Shown: positions 36,996 through 50,289 of the stretch, one piece after another
How the letters are laid out: every line of letters starts with the position of its first letter
How positions within the stretch are numbered: the stretch's first letter is position 1
Assembly: GCA_024138015.1 (NCBI GenBank)
Contig: JAMXBB010000003.1
Coordinates: forward strand, 14,922,148 to 14,986,147
Direction of reading: 5' to 3'
DNA from: Lumnitzera littorea
Taxonomy: Eukaryota; Streptophyta; Magnoliopsida; Myrtales; Combretaceae
DNA: 64,000 nucleotides
Program-made: the position numbers and the translations under genes
Notes under the pieces: model-generated
What the model was told of the DNA's origin: nothing
Databases searched by the model: none
Seen by the model: the letters and a program-made list of their open reading frames with translations, nothing else

Positions 36996-37859
36996 TTATA
37001 GTAACTCATAAAGTACATAATATGTATAACATATTTATATATATAAAAGGAAATATAAAATGGACACATAACTAGAATATCGAATAATATAGATTATCAA
37101 ATCGATATGGTAAATAAATAATACATACTTAACTAAAAAATAGTATGATTCGTAAAAATTCGTAAGGAATGGCATAATAATAATTAATATATAAAACAGA
37201 CATACTATGCATAATATGATATGCCATATATATACATAATACTAAAGTGATAAAAATACTTAGATTATAATACCGTTGACATCAAAATAAGACATATTAA
37301 TAATAATATAGTATTATAGTATATCAAATTGATACTTAAGACTCACGTAGAATAAGATCGTTAATATACTATATAAATAAACAGAAAAAGTGACCCAACT
37401 TAAATACAATAGAAAATAGGAAATTGGCCCTAACATATATATCTAACCAACAATACAAATTACTATAAAATATATATAAATGTAATTTTTATATAAAATA
37501 ATACTTTATAACAAGATAATTAAATAATTTAAAAGTAATAATCGAATACTAATAATATTTAATTTAATACTAAAAATAGAAATAATGAATAAAATAATAA
37601 TAATAAGATAATATACTATATATATGGTATAGAATATGAAATGGAAACGGTTTACAATTTAAATCGAAACAAGATTATCGGATGGTACGAATAAGAACCT
37701 AATATAAACAATAATACAAAAATTATAATCTATATAAATAATATGTTTAAATATTTAATTAATAATATTTATCGAATTAACTAGGAATACATGGAAATGG
37801 AGACAAACTAATTCAGCCTGCGTGAAACCCAAAACGAATTCGGACGCCGGTTGTATGGN

Positions 37860-37902
<43 letters not shown>

Positions 37903-38749
37903 ATTAGATTATAAATATTAGAAGAACAAAAAAGGAAGTATGAAAAAATCTAAATAATAATAAACTATAAAATAAATATAAAATTTAATATATTTAATAA
38001 TTACATAAAATAGAAACTTTAGGATAATCAAATCAGGACTTTAATTTCGATTTCTAATGATAATTACTTAAGGGATTTTTATGACTTAAACAAATTACTA
38101 AACTAGGTGTTTCAATTATTTCAAAAAGATTGTGAGTATAACTTATTCATAAAATATTTATAATCTAATAATTGTAAAAATAAGTAAGGAAGTTGGATAA
38201 AATCTAAATACTAATAAATCAAGAAATAAATAAAATTAAGAGAAGTTTTCCTAAACTAATAGTAAATTTTTTATAGTCGATATCTTGCCAAAATATGCAA
38301 ATTGGACTTTCAAGATGATGCCAAAAGCCAAAGCAATTTACTTCTACCCATTGTAAACTCAAATCAGTTTTCATTAATATATTAAGAGAAAGAATAGGCA
38401 AATTTAATGTGTCGTATGCATGCGTACAATAATAGATTAAATTTTGCACTCTCAATGAATTCTAGTGTTTAACTTTCTAAAGTCATTTTGGTAAAGTAAT
38501 AGTGTTTGTGTGATGCTTGCTAATGTTTCTAATATAGCAAATGGGGAGGAGGAGGTTCTTGTACAAAGAACTTGACATCAATAGTTAGATAAAGCTGAGA
38601 TGGATGAACTAAATATATCAATGATAATGGTCGTCAAATCGTTTTTAAAGTGAACGACTAAGATCGAAACCTTATCTTCTTTATAAGATCATGGACGATC
38701 ATTATCAAACTGATTGCAATCTTTTTTTGTCAACAAGGATCCCACCAGA

Positions 38750-40120
38750 GTGCCTTCTATTGGGGGCATAAACTTGCTTAAGCTCATAAAGGAAGAAGCT
38801 CACTTCTTTATAATTACACGCTTAAGGCTTATTAAGAGCATTTGAAGCCCAAACGGACTAAAAAAACCTCTTTTAACTTATTTTTAGTACTGCAAGACAA
38901 CCAAGCAAAGCTATGAGTAGAAAAACTAATCTAACAATCCAAATTATAGGTTCATTAAGTCAAATCTCCCTTAAATATTCTTAATTGAACTAAATTCCTT
39001 TAACCCATTAAAATAGTTTATGATATTAAATTGAGTTAAAAATCTAATTATTAAAATAATTTTCTATAATCTACCCCATGATAAAATTTTTTTTTCACGA
39101 AATCTGAGTGGTGTTTAGCATTTCATTGAATAAATTTTCATCAGCTGTTGTAAAGTACTTGTCAGACACTAAGTCGCTACTAATTTCAATTTCATATCAT
39201 TGCGCAATATTTGCCACTTAGTGTCGTATGTTCTGGTCTTGCAGTCATTTCGTAGCCCCCAATACAAGGCCTAAACTTCATGACATGATATTGATAATCT
39301 AGATTTCTGGAGTAATTCATTAACCTCTGCAGAAAGATGAATAAGCTTGCGGAAGTCTAGGGCTCTAAATTTTTCCTTTGACGAATATGAATTATGACCT
39401 TACCGAATTTCTATTCATTTCAACTTGTTGAACCTTTCATGAGGTAGATTAGGTAATTCTAGAAATTTTGTCAATGACAATATTAATTTTCTTCACCTAT
39501 GGTCTCGCAAAGATAATATATATATATATTAGGTATTGTTGATCTAACCTTCCATTTGTTAATGAGTGTCGCATGAAAACCCCATTGCTTTTTTATTTTA
39601 TTTTTTTGAAAAATATCTTGACCAAGCTTTAGTAAAATAAACATGATATTATGATGTTCCTTAACTTATTGAAAGACACTATATAGGGTCATATATACGA
39701 TAAGTGGTGTAGATGCTATCATGATAAGTCATTGATGATGATTGTTAGATTTTTTTTCTTTTTTTCTTTTTTTAATAATGGATGGCTGAAATTGAACCCT
39801 TCTTTAATATTGGCTTTAAGATTACGCTTGAGTTTTGGTTAGGCTAAGCTTTAAGTCTTTTTAAACTTATAAAAAAAGAAGCCTATTTCTTCATAATTTT
39901 AAGTTAAGTCTTATAGAGGGCATTTAAAGCCCGAATAGACTTAAGAACCTCCTTGAAGCCTATTTTTTGTATGTGAGAAAATTTAGTTAAGCTAAGAGCC
40001 AAAATATCCATTTTAACTAACTTTATCCCAAGCTTACTAAATCAAATCTTTTTAAATTATTTTGATTAGGCCTAGTTTTCTAAACTATCACAAACCCCAT
40101 TAAATTAGTCCCTTATATTT
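38750..40120. repeat. Pair of diverged direct repeats
   Basis: About 38765-39000 and 39840-40100 share an ordered series of words (AAGAAGC near the start, GAGCATTTGAAGCCC versus GGGCATTTAAAGCCC, then AATCAAATCT-like and CCATTAAA words). Both look like decayed copies of one unknown repeat. No gene is seen between them. Confidence 0.45.
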
Positions 40121-42029
40121 TATCAAAATGGTTCTCTACATTACAGTTTATTTGAACAAATCATAAACCATTTACAAAGTCATATCAACCCAGGATGCAC
40201 CGGCTACGTTGGTGATCCAAAGCTAATTAGCTTGACATGTTCATGAAACAAAAACAATACGTAATTTATAAATATGATATATTCACGAAAGCCATTTACA
40301 CGAATTTCATTAAAAGTCTAACATTTCGAAAGTTTTAAACTACCAAGTTAAACGTCCTACACTAGTTTTCGATTCCAAAAGAAAAACAACCAAAAGGCCT
40401 ATTTTTGTAAGCTAAAAATAGACATACAATACAAATTTTAAAGATTTTTCTTTGGTTTCGTCCATTATTTTTATGAGAACCAATACCGCCCTTTATTGCA
40501 TCATTAATTTAATATTTATTATATTTGTACCATTAAATTGATTATACTATTAACTCCACATTTTGGACTTTACTGTTGGATAAGGACCAATATGATGAAT
40601 GTGCAATTCCAAAGCCCAAACGCGTCATATATATAGGACTTCAATGCTTTCCAAGCCCACTGGCTTTCCTCCAACAGAAAACACAGCCCATTCATGTTCT
40701 CATTCGGCCTCTCATGGTTCCTTTTGTTATGTTGATCTCAAATTTAGGTTGACCAACTCCCTAAATTTTCTTATTCAGTTGTTGCTAGTTTGTGCTATTC
40801 TTTTCTATAAAAGTAATTAAAGGTTATGATTAATAATATCAAATATTGTATTAAATATAGATAATTTAAGATATTATTATGATTCTAAACTTATATTTTT
40901 ACGATATTTACTTTATTGAATTACAATTCTTCTCGAATAAGGAATTAAGATTTTTTACTCAAAACTTAAGAATTAGAATTCTTGAAACAAAAACCTTCTC
41001 TGCACTTGTTTCTTCACCACCACCACCCACCCACCCACCACCACTCCACGACTGCCAGCCACTCATCTCACCACACCATAGCTTATCAACATTTTCCATT
41101 CGCAAATCTCCTTTCCAGATCCATGCATTGAAAGTAAAAATCCGAATTCAAGAACACATACACATGCTAGAGAAATACCCCATTTATAGCACTGTTTTAG
41201 CTCCACAAAACAATAAACCATAGCCTTAATTGCGCCTATAAAAAGCACAGTCGACGCTTTCCCTACCTCCATCCTCTTCCGAAGCCTGTCTTTCTCACTC
41301 TCACAATCAGCTTCTTTGATGGTTTCTATGTTTTATGAAACGGCTTAGATAGAGGGTTCTTCGTGCCATTTAATTTTATAATTTTGCTTTCGTTTATCTT
41401 TTGTTGTTGTTATACGATGTGATTATTTCTCGCTGATGATCAAATTACGATGACGACTCCCATATTTCCATTCTTTCAAATTCTGATGACAACGAAAGAA
41501 AGGAAAGAAAAAATTCTGACGACAAATCCAGGCATTTGTCTGAGAGAAAATTTTTTCTGTTTTATAGCCATGGGTACCTGAACGTCGGGCCAAATCGGCC
41601 TTGAATTGTAAGTTCCTAGGCTACCTTAAGGTTGAACCAGGTCCAGCTCTTAATTCATATATTTCCGTGAATTAGTGTAAATAATTTTAAGATCAATCTC
41701 ATTTTTTTTATTTTTTTTCTTGAAATAATTGTAACACTTAATATCATATAAAGTTTTAATGATAAAAGTTGTCAATTTTATTATATTTCGAAATAATTAA
41801 TTTAGATCGAGTGACAATAATGTTACTTTAATATTAAAATATTAAGTAAAGTTAAATAAACTGAGAGAAGTTACAATTTATAAAAGATACTCGTATCTCA
41901 TTTAAATCTCAGAATAAATTATTAATACGGAAATAATAAAATTACTATGTAATTACTAACTGTAATTTCTTATGATATTTGGTATGTGTTGGGAAATTGA
42001 TAAGTAGTAGTAAAAGACATGTAAGTTTT
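40121..42029. other. Intergenic DNA, no supported gene
   Basis: A CCACC-rich patch at 41020-41055 and a less AT-rich segment to 41330 produce overlapping frames on both strands (plus 40879-41223, minus 41063-41272), none with a known domain. A TATA-like CATATATATAGG lies near 40627. Confidence 0.45.
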
Positions 42030-42265
42030 TTTTTTTTAAATATTAGAGGGGTGACTAGCCTAAACCGACGAGCTGGCCTGATCAATTCACTAACCTCACA
42101 GTTCACTAACCCCACGGTTCAATAGGTTTGGTCAATTGAACCGCTTAGGCCTTTAAGGCCTAACAATTCGTAAGTTAGTTCATGCTCGCCTACCCTCGAG
42201 CCGACCCAATTCAATGGCCCTCCGGGTCGATTTCAAGTCAATCCATAGGTCAAAACCGACTATTA
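42030..42265 (+). mobile_element. Diverged hAT-type terminus, remnant
   Basis: Contains the same ordered phrases as the right end of the 57903-58661 element (AACCGCTTAGGCC versus AACTGCCTAAGCC, then GGCCTAACAATTCG, then GTCAAAACCGACT). It is an older, single-ended copy; the other end is not identifiable. Confidence 0.55.
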
Positions 42266-43496
42266 TACAAGTTTAGTTATGAGTATATTGGTACTTGTGA
42301 ATAGTGTTTGAGTGTTTTTAGAGTGCAATGTTTTGTAGTAATGCAAGAAGGGACGGTAAGAGAGAGAAGAAAACGATAAGAGCCAAGTTGTGTAGCAATG
42401 CATTTTATTATTTGTCTATCTCGTACTTGTATTTTTATATAACCAAACAACGTAATAAGCTATTATAACTTTATTTCATTTCTTACAAATTTGAATTTCA
42501 TGCTTTTTATGTCATTCAGTTAAATGAACGAATTGCTAATATTGATGCCAAATCTTAAAGCCTATTGACTCTCTTTTTGTTTCACTATTTGCTTAAATTT
42601 CGCTTAACTTTTCAAAAATACAAGCAATTGTAAAGGCACATTTATTATTATTGGTTCATGTAAACTTATAAATACACTTTTGGGCAAAAAGAATCTTATA
42701 AATACACTTGTAACTTTCTAAGAGATGAATTTTCCATATTCTTCGTATTCCGAACATAATTGAATAATTGATAGCTAATTATATATGGAATTACTTCATT
42801 CCTATATCAAGGTAAGCCTAAGGAAACCATGCTCGCGCACCTAGAACTTCCTAACCATCGTCAGTTATTCATACATTGAATATTAATTTAATGTCAATTA
42901 AAGCTCAAAGATTTTGCACTCTCCTAAGTTGAGCGTGTGCATACGATCCAATTAGATGAACAGGAAAAAGAAAGCACTCTCCCCTAGAGCTTTACTGTGA
43001 TCCTTAATTATAAATCAACCATTTATTAATAAAATTCATTATAATTTAGTGATACGAATATTGATTTTTAATCAAAATGAATTAGGTTAGATCCCTTATC
43101 TCCAAAGTTGTATGTATAACATGTCTTAAAAAGGAAAAAAGAAAACAGAAACTAAAAAACAAAGATGGGGTGGGTTTTGGGTAGGGGTGGGGTTGAGAAG
43201 GTAGTAGCCAATTGCTGTAAAGCCTCTTGGTATGATGAAAAAGGAGTTAAGAAGTTAGTAGCCAATTGCCTTAGAGTCTTATCATATATCTCTGCAAAGC
43301 CTCTAGGTAAATAATGATGAAAAAGTAGTTTTGACCATCAAAAAAGCTTTAATATCACGTGGATAGATAAATGATATAAAAACATTTATAAAGTTTCAAT
43401 ACCTAAAAATGTAAATGATATTTTTCTAAAATTAGATATTATTATTGGTATTTATACGCTATTCGTCTAAACACAAGATATATTTAAACTTAGGTA
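42266..43496. other. Intergenic DNA, no gene seen
   Basis: AT-rich. A repeated pair GTAGCCAATTGC with TAGAGTCT/AAAGCCTCT occurs near 43203 and 43258. No domains. Confidence 0.45.
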
Positions 43497-44180
43497 AGGG
43501 TCGGTTTCAAACCATGAACCGACCTAGCTCAATAGAGGTTGGGTTAAATCGCCGAACTTTGAGGACCTACGCGAAATACCTAAACCAGCGATTCACGAAT
43601 CGTCGGGCCGACTCACTATTGAACCAGTTGATTGGTCTTGTTAAAAAAACAAAGAGAAAGAGAAAGAGAAAAAAGAAGCTATTAAGTCGAACAAAAATAA
43701 TTAATATCCAATAAGTTATTAGATATCAAAATTATTTTATTTACGATAATTTTTTTTAAAATAATATCATCAAACTAATAATAAATGACTAATTATAAGT
43801 TAATTATGTGTTAAGGATAGATAGAAAATTCAATTTCAGTTAATATAAGTTTTTTTTTGTAAAACTTATCAAATATTAAGGATTTGAATATAAATAAAAA
43901 ATACAAAAAAAATTGGAATCGCATTAAGTTGGAAATTAATAAAAAAATTAGAAAGTATTAATAAATTAGTATACTTAAAAAAACAAACAAAAAGAGATCA
44001 CATTATTTGAAATTATTAATATATATAAAAAAAGAAATTAATAAAATAAAAAAATTTAATATTAAAAAAAATCAGTTTAAAGATCTTGAACCGGCTCAAA
44101 ACCGTCAATTCATGAACCGATTACGATTTACTGTGTTACCAACTCATGAATCAATGATTCACGATCGGTTCGACTCGATA
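43497..44180 (-). mobile_element. Non-autonomous hAT-type element, copy A
   Basis: About 684 bp with imperfect terminal inverted repeats (left AGGGTCGGTTTCAAACC, right reverse-complemented TATCGAGTCGAACCGAT) and flanking octamers CTTAGGTA and CTTAGGTT, an 8-bp target duplication with one mismatch. The interior is AT-rich and non-coding. Its reverse complement is collinear end to end with 57903-58661. The frames at 43445-43714 and 44007-44210 lie in its ends and are not genes. Confidence 0.8.
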
Positions 44181-44188
44181 CTTAGGTT

Positions 44189-46599
44189 TAGATACATTAT
44201 TACCATTTAATCATTTTTCATTGGGAGCACAAAGATTTCAACCTCCATAAAAGTACTTTAATGTCGGTTGCAAAGTAATATATTTGACCCGTTCGAAAGA
44301 CTTACCTATGACTACGCTTCTCAGTTCTCACTCCAAAGTTTGTTAGTTCTTTGTAAATCCTTACATTTTCGTAAGGTATCGAGATTAAGACTTCCTGTAG
44401 ATTAGCCAATAAAGAGATATGCTAATGAGGGTTCTCTATACCATTTAGTAGGTCATTAATGTATCATTCGCTTTTTACTCTCGATCCTTCCTAGATACAT
44501 TACAACATTCTCTAAAATCAATTTAATCTAGAGTTGGAAACTAATAAGAGTCCACTTTTTTGTGGGTGCCAGGGAGCTGCTGCTATTGCTTTATGTTATA
44601 GATCATATTTGCTTAGCAAATTTAAAAAAACTCGATTACAAAAGGTGCGCACGTTATCATTTATGATTGTACGTAGAACTTCAAACCGGTCGAAAATTTT
44701 CACTTAAAAGAAAATATGTACAACCGTAGCATTGTTGTTGGAGCTTCCAATTGACCGTACCTAAATGGATGCATATCAAGATATACAAAGAACTTATGGA
44801 ATTAAGTATTTTTGACTTAGTTCATCCACCTTATTAGAGTCATCATGCCGGAACCAATTCTAGCAACCCTTGAAACTTAGTTTTCTTATCTTTTGTATGT
44901 ATATTATCACCAAACAAGGATTTCATAACAACAAAATGAAACTAAGTGAAAAGAAATTTACAATTTATTCTCCTTGGGTCTCGAGTTTGGGAGTTGATCA
45001 CATAATTTGTTGATTAGTGTCATGAGATTCATAGTCCCATTTCTTTTTAAACAATCATAAAGTGGTTGAGTCATTGCCAATCAAAATCCTGATGTGGGTC
45101 TAACTTCTTATTCTCAAACAATGCACGAAGCTTGTTATAGTGCTCGAGTTGGAAATCATGTGCCTCTTTATTGAAAAAGGATAGTAGGAACTTCAAACCC
45201 ATATTCTATTTAAGGATATAAATGAGACAGATTTAAGATAGATTATAAAAACTCAAAATCCGTTTTGCTTCCTAACAGAATTTTTAGACTTAAGTCAAAT
45301 TCTTATCGAGTTCTTATCTTTATACTCACAATATATTCTATTATTTTAATAAGATATTTATTTCTCAACCTACTAAAACTATTTAATTTTTTTATATATT
45401 TTTACCAAACAACTATATTTTATTTCAATAGTCATCACGTGGAAAAGTGGTTTTCATTATTTACAAAACACGAATAACTGGATGAGAATTGCGACATCAA
45501 ATCTTTCATTTTTCTAACTAAAACCGTGGTGCAATTTTTTTGAGCTTAAACAAACCCTAAAGCACTTGAACTTATACAAAGCAGTGTAATTTTTTTTTTT
45601 TTAATATGTCGAGTTGTCAACATGATTTCATTAATATAATGAAACTGTGTTGAAAATTAGATCAAAAATAGCCTAAGGCTTTGTTGTTGGAAAAAGATAA
45701 AATTAATGCGCAACATGCGCTTGGGCCAGGAGAGAAAAAGAAAAGAAAAAAAAAGCACGCATGTGTATTCCCAAGATTCAAATTTGCAACCTCTAGTATA
45801 CGTAACCTCATGCTTTTAATTTGTTGACCTATTCTTTGGCAATTAATGGAATTAATTTCCATTTAAGCGATTGGTGGGTCGCAGTTAACTTTGGGCCTAA
45901 AGAATTAGCCAATATCAAATGCACCTTTTTCCATATTTATAATGAGTCTAAGATACACACATACAATTTTAAAAAATGATAATAATGATTCAATTTGATA
46001 GAATTATGAATTTAGTTTAATCTAAAGTCCAACTTTATAAAATAATCAATTCAAGTCTGATTAAACCCTCCATTGAGGTCACCATTAAATTAAGTTATCG
46101 ATTTTTTTAATGACTTTAAGAGCGAGCTAGTCCGACGAAGGCTAGGAAAACTAATTTTAATAAAAACTGGCCCTTTGTGTTGAAAAATCAAATTATGCTA
46201 AATTGTATATACATATCTAGACTTAAAAATTTGCTTTGCTTTTGGAAAAATTATTTCCACTGCACCATGAAATGAATAAGCCCCAAAACGATATGCTTTT
46301 GAGATTTTTGAATTTTCCAAATTTTCTATATTTTTTATTTTTCCTTTTTCCTTTTTTTCTTTTCTATTTCTTCATCTTTTTTATTATCTTCAATCTTTTT
46401 CATTTTTTTTTCCTGATTTTTTCCCCTTTTTTTTTTTTTTTCTATTTTGGAAAAGTTCCCTTTTCTTTCCTCTTATTTCCAAATTTTAGGTTCTTCGTTT
46501 TTGATATATTACAGCGGATGAGAAGGAAGGTCAGGAGAGTGGTAGAGATGTGCATCTATAATATTTAATATTATATGCTTCAAGACTTGCAATTGACAA
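44189..46599. other. Intergenic DNA, no supported gene
   Basis: Mixed AT-rich sequence, with a T/pyrimidine-rich tract at 46300-46480. Frames at 45265, 45662 and 46236 are low-complexity or without domain. Confidence 0.45.
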
Positions 46600-48004
46600 G
46601 AAATCCGTACTCATCACGCCATTTTTCCGGAAGACTAGTCCATCCATGGATCAGGCGAAGACCAAAAGCCGAGGACGACAATAAGACACCATGTGATGGC
46701 TCGGACGGTATCAACTCGGGAACTTATACCGTGCGGTCGTTTTTTTTAGGGCATCAATTCCGCTCTTCATCGTATTATTGGTTTAATATTTATTAAATTT
46801 AAATAATTAAAATTATAATTAATTAAATGATCTAAATTTAATAAGCATTAAATAAAAAATAAAAGGAAGAATACTATGAATCCCTAAAAACTATAAACAA
46901 GATCAAGATCGTAAAAAAGTCTCATCAATTCAATGCAACTGAAATTATGGGTAGAGGACAAAATACAATTATTGATCTACATGAAGGGTGAATTAACTAG
47001 GCCATTGACACGAGCCTTGACCTGTTCTAAGCTAGACTCGGTCAAGGTGCAATATGAAGAGAAACGTTCTATTAAACATACTTAGATAAATTCATTCGGG
47101 ATTTTGCGAAGTCACATAAAAGTTGGTAAATTGGCATAAAAATTCATATAACACCGGTGCTTACTGCTTCGCATTTTTGTAAATTTACTTTAGGGTTTGT
47201 AACTCACCTAAGGAAGCAATTGATACACCGGATTTACCTTTTTATTCATTTTTCTCTATGCATAATTATTGTGGGAGCATGTATTATAATTTACATAGTC
47301 AGCAAGTGTAATACGATAAAATTTTTTTAACAACTTGTCATCTAAACACCGAATACATCGTAATGGTTTCTACAAATATTACGATTTAACATTTCTGAAA
47401 GTTGGTAATTTAATTGAAAATTCGTTGCGATGATGCCATAGGTTCACAAGTCTATATTATAATTTGTTATTTATTTTGTATGAAAAGCGATGAACAGTGA
47501 GGAAAGATATTGAAAAAGCTTGTTGAAAATTGTGCATTTGATTTGATGAATACTTAGATCATTTGTCCTTATACCATTTAAATGATAAAATCTAAGAAAA
47601 CATTATTGATTCATTATGGATTCTTGATAAATATTATCAACCAAATTTAGAAGATTTTGAAATATTAATCATCTTTTTTATCCAGCCTGATCATCTTTCT
47701 ATAGATACAATGCCAAGCCTCCTTGATTCTTCCTACGGTTTTGATTTAAGAACCAGAGTTGTCACATTAAACCAATTTTGATACCCTTTTAAGTCTCAAA
47801 TCAGCAAGCAAAGATCTCGAAACAATAGCTTGTTGTTCATAAAACTTCCTTGGTACTGATATTGTTCGTAGCAAGACAACTGAATATATAGTTTGTCCTC
47901 ACAGTATAAATTCTTACATGCGAAAAGGGATTTTCCCATGTGAAAATTAGTATCCATTGATTGTGGTTGTTAAGAGTGACTCTTCTGATAACTTATTATT
48001 ATAG

Positions 48005-48432
48005 GAGTGGTTGAAAGTTAATGTAGACGGTTCATTTGAACCGAGAGAGAGACAAGGGGCAACTGCAGGAATAGTTCGAAAAGCAGGTGGGGGTGTGGAA
48101 TGTGGCTTCATGTGCTGGGTGGATGCCATCAATGAAGAACAAACCGAGAGCCTGGCCGTTTTGAGAGTGGTTCAATTAATCAAGGCGTAGGGATGGAGCA
48201 AAGTAATTATCCGATTGATGCAGCTACTGTGTTAAACGCAGTTAACAAGAGCCTGAGTTCTATAAGTTGGGCTTCATTTGAAATTGTGGAGGAAATAAAG
48301 AAAGAGCTGCTAGGTGTTAGTGACATTATTATTACTCATATTTTTAGAAATGCCAATGTAAGTGCAGATATATATGTCTTACGGACTGGTGGCTTAATAT
48401 CCCATCTGACCTTTTTAGATTACACTAGTTAA
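48005..48432 (+). pseudogene. Plant RNase H-like domain pseudogene
   Basis: The frame from 48005 reads EWLKVNVDGSFEPRERQGAT and later AGIVRKAGG and EEQTESLAVLRVVQLI, the N-terminal half of the plant RNase H-like domain (family form KVNVDGS...GxGGVVRD...E). A TAG stops it at 48187. After a frameshift near 48205 the remainder continues as DAATVLNAVNKSLSS, EIVEEIKKELLG and ITHIFRNANVSAD, the second half up to the conserved HxxREAN-type motif. Such domains occur as plant single genes and at the ends of LINE pol genes. No reverse transcriptase lies upstream, so the origin is open. The stop plus frameshift make it a pseudogene. Confidence 0.85.
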
Positions 48433-48805
48433 ATTATATTAGTTCTTTATAATATCATAATGTGACTTGAATATGAATGAAATTATTTCGGTTTTTTATT
48501 AAAAAAAAAAAAAAGAGAGAGACGTGCTCAAATTAAATAGTGCGAATCATGTTAGGTATAATTTCATAAAAATCGAAAATTTGATGGTTTTATAAGTTTA
48601 TATATGATCTATATAAAGATCTTTTATTTAAAGTCAACTAATTAACAACTTGCTAAAAGTCAACAGAAAAAGACAGTCAGAATTCAATTGTAATTTGGAT
48701 TTTAGGCTACTCAATGCGTTTAGTGGCTTTCCAAGAAATAAGTAACTGCCTTATAACCTTATTACACGAGAAAAGAATAGACACAACCTTCTCATTCAAA
48801 GAAGT

Positions 48806-48997
48806 ATGGCTCGTGGAAGGAAGAGCTCCCAGCTTTTATTTATTTTGTGTACAATAAAAATAGCTTTTCGCCGTGTCCTATGTGAGGTGACTGGTGATTT
48901 TTCCACGATCCCCACGGAGTTGCCGTGGCAAGAAGGTAAGAGGATACATAAGGCTATAAAATCTGCCGATGATAGACAGCGATGTATTGAAGGGTAG
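48806..48997 (+). CDS. Small basic ORF, copy 1 of the duplicated family
   Basis: I do not recognise this family. The ORF encodes 63 residues beginning MARGRKSSQLLF, with EVTGDFSTI at residues 27-35, WQEGK at 41-45 and HKAIKSAD at 49-56. These blocks match copy 2, while the N-terminus lacks about 12 residues, including the lysine/arginine run. There is no signal peptide, and no transmembrane segment beyond a weak amphipathic stretch. The ATG context is good (A at -3, G at +4). The 5' flank shares AACCTTCTCATT...CAAAGAA just before the ATG with copies 3 and 4, so the start is supported. A TATA-like TTATAACC lies near 48750. Retained blocks across diverged copies hint at coding constraint; expression is unknown. 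Confidence 0.5.
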   Translation: MARGRKSSQLLFILCTIKIAFRRVLCEVTGDFSTIPTELPWQEGKRIHKAIKSADDRQRCIEG

Positions 48998-49610
48998 GAA
49001 TGACAATTCGCATTGGCTGTACGCAGACGTCTGTATTTTATTTTACAGCAAATTCATGTCAAAGCTCAAAAGATATAAAATTTAATAATAATTATAAATA
49101 GTTAGTTTACAAGTTATAGCCGTATACATTTATGTTGTTATCGTATTATCCATATTGTGCGTCGTGTCAGTTTCATACTTTATATCTATCATAGTATTTC
49201 AAAATATATTATATTCATATTTATTTTATTATATCGAGTCAAAAACTATCAACCGTATCAAAATGCAACAAATGATTCATCACTAATTTGTGTATCGACA
49301 ATGTGGGTTAATTTTGGACCGGATATATAATCCTATGCCTTCATTTTGTAGTTTTCATTTTTCAAATTTTCCTTTCAAAATTACTTGGGTGATAAGTTCT
49401 ATTACTTCTACTTTATTTTTTTTTTTTCATTTTTAATATTGTAGAGGTGTTAAACATGCAAATATATTAAAATGATTAAGCCCAATGGCGATTTTGGCTA
49501 ATTAGTTGGAGCACATTTTGGATGATTCAAGGTGATAACGCATCAACTTTTCTAAATTTTTTTCTCATTAGAATGACATTTTATTCAAAAGCCTATTCAT
49601 AACATCATCA

Positions 49611-50289
49611 GTTTATCAACATCAGCGGACATGCACATAAAATTCAACTGTGTTTTACAATTTATGACATAGCAAATTATCATCAGTGGCAGTATTTTAT
49701 TTCCTTATTTATTTGTTTTTACTTTAATGCAAGCTTCTAAGAGAGAAGAAGAGGATGGAGAAGGTTTCCCTTTTTCTTTTTCTTTTTTTAATCACGTATT
49801 TGGCAATTACTATTTTAAAAGATGAATTTAAAGTGGATTTGTGAATTAAAAAAAAAAACTGACATAATATAAATGAATAGACTAGCAATTGAAATGAATG
49901 ATGTGAGAATATTGGATAGTTCAAATTAAAATATAAAATAATAAAAATACTAAATTTTGATAGTTATTGGTAATTATTAAAACTCTTTGACTTAACAATA
50001 TATAAATAGACATGACGTGATAATATCAGCATAAATACCATGATGCAACGGTATGTGATCTAACACTAACATTGCACAAAAGAGCAACATCCAAGGTTCA
50101 CTCAGAACATATAACACCTCCCTTAGCTTCATCCACCTGGGTGCCGCTACACCATATAACACCTCCAGCTATACATAAACTTAAAGAGTGATAATTTTGC
50201 TGATCGAAAGAATATATAAAACCTAATTGTAAAATAAAACCTAATGGTTAGGAGACTTCAAGAAAAAGTTTATTTTCTTTAAAGTTTTA
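49611..50289. other. Spacer, no gene seen
   Basis: AT-rich. The minus frame at 49724-49924 is lysine/arginine low complexity. Phrases with CACCTCC and ACACCATATAACACC are doubled near 50110 and 50155. Confidence 0.4.

Larger units (their letters stand above)
35841..38749. other. Very AT-rich DNA, no gene seen
   Basis: Includes an inverted fragment (about 36375-36720) of the LTR-like repeat at 9250-9590, a short hairpin at 36950-36995, and a single N at 37859 followed by 41 A. The frame at 38219-38455 has no recognisable domain. Confidence 0.5.
46600..49610 (+). repeat. Duplicated unit 1 of the small-ORF cluster
   Basis: Parts of this interval match other units. 46630-47030 resembles 51380-51550 (AGGCGAAGACCA, GGGTAGAGG, ATTGATCTAC). 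48530-48790 resembles the 5' flanks of units 2 and 3. 49330-49610 resembles the 3' flank of unit 4 (AATTACTTGGG, AAAATGATTAAGCCCA, AACATCAT). It contains an RNase H pseudogene not seen in the other units, and ORF copy 1. Confidence 0.65.

Noticed and set aside
40879..41272. Overlapping frames on both strands, one Pro/His-rich, one starting MEVGKASTVLF
   Set aside because: No recognisable domain, opposing strands, no supporting splice or promoter structure. Kept as unassigned DNA.
46236..46796. Two plus-strand frames (110 and 73 codons)
   Set aside because: The first is a T-rich low-complexity Phe run. The second covers a duplicated segment whose counterpart at 51371-51460 has stops, so it shows no coding constraint.
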